A stretch of DNA of 64,000 bases from Vigna angularis (lineage: Eukaryota > Streptophyta > Magnoliopsida > Fabales > Fabaceae), in contig NC_068970.1 of the NCBI RefSeq assembly GCF_016808095.1, forward strand, positions 50,131,630 through 50,195,629, in the 5' to 3' direction. The notes beneath the pieces are model-generated. The model did no database searches and was not told the origin of the DNA. It saw nothing but the letters and a program-made list of their open reading frames with translations. Below, piece by piece: positions 59,981-64,000 of the stretch (within the stretch, counting starts at the first letter, position 1; each line of letters starts with the position of its first letter). The position numbers and the translations under genes were made by a program.

Positions 59981-61414
59981 GGTTTAATTATCTCAGACAT
60001 CCCTATTTGTGCAGGTTTTTCTCAAATATGTCATCGTATTCTAAATGGTCTCAATTAGGTCCCTTATTAAGTAAAATTGAATCAATTTAGACCTCGCCGT
60101 TAATTTGGCTGGACGGCGTTAAAAAATGTTCTGCGTGGCAGAGTTTAGTCGACTGAATTGGATTTGTTTTATTTACATATTTTAAAAACTTGATGAAATC
60201 AAAAAGCAACGTTATTTCCAATTTCCTTTTTCTTTATTAATTTATTTTTAGAATCAGAAGCTTATTATTTTTCATTCTCTTTGTCTTATTATCATACATT
60301 TCATTGACAAGGTGTTGTTGCTCTCACTAGCCCCCGTGACCCTATGGCGGCATCCACCACCATCTTCATTGACACCACCCGCCAGCCACCACCAACCACC
60401 ATGAAACCCTAAATCTGCGAAACAAAGGAACCCAAAACGGAAAAAAAGAACAAATTTAAGGGACAATCAAGAAACCAAAATCCTTCCTTTCAAACTCAAT
60501 TATAGGAATTAGATTCCAAGACATAAAATCCATGAGGTTTTCAAATTCAAAAAACCCAAAAATTTCCAGATCGGAAACACGACGCACTCTGCTACTACGC
60601 CCGTACCTCTCGCAACACTACGTCGCCGCCGCCTTCGCCCGCCACCGCGACACTGTCTGCACTCCACCCGCCGTGAGCTCTTAACCAAGAGGCTTCCGCG
60701 ATTCCCACCGCTACGAGAATGCCCTCACTACGCCTTTACGTGTGTGGTTCAATGAACTCGAGCCCTCCTCCCTACGATTACCGCGCCAGAACCCAAGGAA
60801 GAGATAGGAGAAAACAAAGCCTCCAGCTTTCGAAACGAAGCAAGGCCAAAAATGATTTGGGGAAGGAAAAGTTTCTGAACGAAAAGAAAGAAAGGAGAAG
60901 ACGAAGGTGAGACGAAGAGCCTTAGGATTGAGTTTTGTTTGAGAGAAAGAATGAACAAAGAAGGAGAAGAACCCAAAACTTGGTTAGACCATGAAGGAAG
61001 AGAACCCAAAATTGGAAAAAAGACTGTGATTAGGGTTCTCTAAATCTTCCAAGGGAATTAACTAAAGCTTGGAGAAGAAAATTCTGATATAGAATTTAAT
61101 TAGGGTTCAACTTATTAGAGATTTAATTTTTTATAATACGATCTTAACTCTAATTAATTCTTAATTATAATATGGTGTTTTGATTTCATTCAAGTTATTT
61201 AAATAGGTAAATAAAACAAATCCAACTCAGTCGACCAAACTCTGCCACGTCAGTAAAACTTGATAATGTCACTCTGCCACGCACAACATTTTTTAACGGT
61301 GAAGTCTAAATGATTCAATTTTACATAATAAGGGACCTAATTGAGACCATTTAGAATACGGAGACCTATTTGAGAAAAACCTGCACAAATAGAGATGTCC
61401 GAGATGATTAAACC
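59981..61414. mobile_element. MULE 3 (1434 bp, 9-bp TSD TTACTATAA)
   Basis: Ends read inward GGTTTAATTATCTCAGACAT (left) and GGTTTAATCATCTCGGACAT (right). TIRs are long, about 200 bp, with only small differences, and share CTCAATTAGGTCCC and the CCGTTAA block with MULEs 1 and 2. Flanking 9-mers TTACTATAA lie at 59972-59980 and 61415-61423. No transposase. The interior (about 60240-61180) includes a short GC-rich stretch at 60570-60800 that looks like captured coding DNA, but I could not identify it. Confidence 0.92.
60570..60910 (+). other. GC-rich, possibly captured gene fragment inside MULE 3 (unidentified)
   Basis: Base composition shifts sharply to GC here, with 'cgtcgccgccgccttcgcccgccac' style coding-like sequence, then a basic frame (60719-60910: MPSLRLYVCGSMNSSPPPYD followed by a Lys/Arg-rich tail). 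I recognise no protein family. By analogy with MULEs 1 and 2 it may be a captured exon, but ordinary element sequence is possible. Confidence 0.35.
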
Positions 61415-61423
61415 TTACTATAA

Positions 61424-61871
61424 TTAACTTATACTGAATATTTCCCTAAGCTATAATTCTATATACTATAATTAACTTATACTGAATATTTTCTTAGGAT
61501 GTAGCTCTATTTACTATAATTAACTTATACTGAATATTTTCCCTAGGATATGGCCTTATTTACTATAATTATTTCCCGCTCATCCTAATTGTTGTCCCAG
61601 TTAGGATAGTCACTCTTACACCGATCGGCTCAAGCTCTTCACCGCCTTCCGTTCGGCTTTGCTTTCCCCTTCCTCTTACCATTCGACAAAACTCTTCACC
61701 ATCTTCCATCATTCGGCTTGTTTCCCCTTGCCTCCTACTATTCGGCTCCATCTCTTCACCGCCTTCCTCCGTTCGGCTCTCTTCCCTTTGGCTCCTACCA
61801 TTCGGCTCCCCTGCCTTCTACCGTTCTGCTCCCCTGCCTTCTATCCTATCACCCAGTATCCTATCATTACA
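61424..61871 (-). repeat. TR-GAG array: LTR3, second segment
   Basis: Continues the minisatellite and the 'ccgttcggct' part to CTATCATTACA. With the first segment the LTR totals about 798 bp, close to LTR1. Confidence 0.87.
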
Positions 61872-63858
61872 CCTCACTACAGAACAACGTTGTCCCCAAG
61901 GTTGAAACCGGGGAGCTTGATCTCATGACTCTTCTTTAATTCAGGTATGGAGGTTTGGGTGCTGGCAATTCCTCTTCCAGTAACTCTCATTCTTCCTTCA
62001 TTCTGGACACGTTTCTTCCAGAATCGTAGGCCTTGAGAAAATGGTCTTCGATGTCTTCCTATACTTTAAATAGCTCTCTCCCCTCTGCAGGTGTATCACG
62101 AATTGCAAGCCCCCTTTTTTGTTCGCTGGCCCACCTTTTCACAGAATCCATCTTTCTCTCTAGGGCATTGATTCTTCCATCTGTCCTTCCTTCCAAAGCC
62201 TTCTTTCTTCCTTCCCTCATGCTAAGGGTATCTGGTAGTTCTCTCCCATTCGGATCTGTTAGTCCTCGCCCGTTCGGTTCCGACTATCCTCTCCCATTCG
62301 ATTCTGACTATCCCCTCCCGTTCGGATTCGACTATCCTCTCCAATTCGGATCTAGCAGTCCTCTACCATTCGGTTTCGGTAATCTTCTCATGTTTGGATT
62401 CGACAATCCTCGCCCATTCGGAGCTTGGGCGTATTCTTCTGTGTTCCCCGACTACTTACTGGTCGCTAGTCTTTCGAAGACTGACCCCCTACTTCTTTCT
62501 CCGAATCAGATCACCATCGCTTCCTTTAAACCAGCCCAAGAACGGTTCCTGGCCTTCTCCCTCCAAAATTTGAACCAGTATCTGGCACTTCTCTCCATAC
62601 TGATGTACACTAGGCGCACCTTCTCGTCCTTTGACACTCCTTGTAATTCAAAGAATTTCTCAACTCTGCTGATCCAATTCAATGGATCAATTCCTTCAAA
62701 AACTAGTAATTCTTCCCTTTTTCTCCAATTTGGTTACTCCTGCACATCACCCTCTTTCTCACCTTCCTCTTCATCTCGCCGGTCCGTGCTTTTTCCGTTG
62801 ACAAACGCTTGGCTTCCACCCAAGTTGGCACCTAGTTGTCGGTCTCAGCCTCCCATCATCCTCATTAGTTCTTGGAATTTTTTTTGCATTATCGCCTTCA
62901 AAGTCCCCATGGACCGCTCCACGTTCTCCAGCTTCAGCTCCATGTGATGGAAACGGCTCCAAGCTTCAAGCTCAAGCAGGTCCACGACTCAAAGTCGCGC
63001 AGCGGAATGAGATGATGAAGGAAAATGGAGGTGCACATCAGGTGTTCGATGAATGGTTCAGGGGAGGTTTGGTGAGTGTGTGAGGTTTGTCAAGCTTAGA
63101 AGGCCTTCCAAGAGGGAAGGAAGCTAGAGGAGAAGGTGCTGAATTAAGCACAATAAGGTGAACTTGAAGTATAGAGTCTGGAGAAATCTCAACAGCACTC
63201 CAATATATCTTTCAAGTTAAGATTTACATGGAGAAGAACCTCTCTTTTATAGGTGAAGAGAAGACTCTATTTCTAACTTTGCTAAGCTTCTAAGAATCAC
63301 AAATGAAGTGTGCGGTTGAAGCTAAGGAGCTTGGGACGCAAGGTTCAGCCAAACACACATTAAAAACGTACAAAATGTGTAAAAGCTGTCAAAAATGGCT
63401 GAGCGCACTATGCAAATGGCTGAGCGAATTTACAATTTGGAAGCCAATTTCCTTTGTTATTCCAATCCGGAAGGAAACTGTTTCAATCCGGAAAACACCC
63501 TTTTTCCTTCTTCCTTTGCCTCCTTTGCTTCCTTTGGCTCACGAAGATTATTTGGTTGATTCTCTATTGTCTTCAACCTTTATTTAAGGCCTACAAAACA
63601 TTACAAATGTTATTCTGGCAAAGTAAATCCAACTAAGACTTAGATAAGAAAAGACCTTTTGTTGAAAGTCTTTATTCACTTCCCTTTCTTAGTCTTAGTC
63701 TAAGTTGATACTTCTTTGGATGGGAAATCGCTAAAGGAGTTGCCATCACCATGTTCTCCAGGTTCCCTTTGACTACATTCATTCTTCCCTCTATCTCGCC
63801 TTTCACTCCTCTTACAGGATCCGACAGTTTCTTGATTACTTCTTGATGTCGCAATGCT
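61872..63858 (-). pseudogene. TR-GAG array: internal region 3, gag-only, interrupted
   Basis: Minus-strand gag as in units 1 and 2: ELLVFEGIDPLNWISRVEKF, DEKVRLVYISMERSARYWFK, LKEAMVIWFGERSRGSVFER and the longest set of (R)GL(P/S)(D/E/N)PN repeats of the three copies. A solo LTR (62945-63748) splits it in the coiled-coil segment, and the CACTA element at 63859 cuts its 5' end, so LTR4, if it exists, lies outside. Several in-frame stops are present (for instance in the repeat region, near 62290-62340). The long plus-strand frame 62033-62947 is the antisense of this gag and not a gene. Confidence 0.8.
62945..63748. mobile_element. Solo LTR (804 bp, TSD CCATG)
   Basis: Runs from TGATGGAAACGG to GAGTTGCCATCA, a TG...CA with 6-bp inverted ends (TGATGG/CCATCA). 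The flanks CCATG at 62940-62944 and 63749-63753 are identical and the host gag sequence joins perfectly across the element (compare 59440-59470). No interior or coding part. LTR family not determined. Confidence 0.9.
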
Positions 63859-64000
63859 CACTAGTGCAGTAAAGGAAAACAGCAACGGTTATTTTCGCCT
63901 ATCCGCAGCGGTTCCGCAACCGAGGTATATAGAGGCGAGGTAAAAAGTCTACCATTTTTTGCCTCGATTTTGAACCGAGGCATAAAGGTATATGCTTTTG
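63859..64000. mobile_element. End of a CACTA (En/Spm) transposon, running off the window
   Basis: Begins CACTAGTGCAGTAAAGG, the canonical terminus of CACTA transposons, just after GCT (likely 3-bp target duplication, 63856-63858) in the TR-GAG sequence 'gcaatgct|ccc'. Subterminal motifs follow: CCGAGGTATA at 63920, then GCCTCGATTTTGAACCGAGGC, an inverted pair, at 63961. The rest lies outside the window. Confidence 0.88.

Noticed and set aside
62033..62947. 304-codon open frame on the plus strand
   Set aside because: It is the antisense of the TR-GAG gag region; the similar frames at 47213-47764 and 58659-58970 have the same cause. The minus strand has recognisable gag blocks, the plus strand has only Ser/Pro/Phe-rich low-complexity sequence.

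Overview
This window is nuclear DNA of a flowering plant, most likely a phaseoloid legume (Vigna/Phaseolus type). That guess rests on the AT-rich, intron-containing genes, the retrotransposon families and the general look of the proteins, and no genus is proven. Three intact single-copy genes sit in a central island. They are a beta-ureidopropionase (PYD3, + strand, 21.8-24.5 kb, 6 exons), an EXECUTER1-type chloroplast singlet-oxygen sensor (EX1, + strand, 26.5-33.8 kb, 11 coding exons) and a nicotinamidase (NIC1, - strand, 41.3-42.8 kb, 5 exons). For all three I could follow every exon with conserved splice sites and an open frame, giving 410, 688 and 245 residues, close to the usual lengths of these families.

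Almost everything else is transposable elements, many nested. From left to right: a Copia element (gag plus 5' LTR, minus strand, running off the left edge); a decayed Athila-type gag; an AT-rich gap with a long (TA)n; a coding-free LTR element with matching AATAT target duplications that holds two tandem arrays (75 bp and about 81 bp); and a decayed Tat-lineage Gypsy element (gag, protease, RT and RNase H on +, an antisense extra ORF, then a polypurine tract and 3' LTR). A piece of Athila LTR carrying a Pack-MULE with an importin-5 gene fragment lies inside this Tat element, and a 409-bp MITE lies inside its 3' LTR. A second Pack-MULE carrying an MRS2 magnesium-transporter fragment lies about 500 bp upstream of PYD3. 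A Copia wreck follows EX1, and a 169-bp foldback MITE lies between EX1 and NIC1.

The right third (46.2-63.9 kb) is a head-to-tail array of a gag-only LTR element (TR-GAG type, minus strand): LTR1-int1-LTR2-int2-LTR3-int3. Each later LTR or internal region was itself hit. LTR2 contains a truncated Gypsy element, a complete young non-autonomous Athila-like element (TSD CCTGC) and a solo Cassandra LTR carrying 5S rRNA-like promoter sequence (TSD CCCTA). LTR3 contains a third MULE (TSD TTACTATAA). The third internal region contains an 804-bp solo LTR (TSD CCATG) and, at the right edge, the start of a CACTA transposon.

The main points of interest are one MULE TIR family inserted three times (two copies with captured gene pieces), the concatenated TR-GAG array with its readable insertion history, the array of about 20 short hairpins in the coding-free LTR element, and the Cassandra solo LTR. 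No RNA genes or CRISPR arrays were found.
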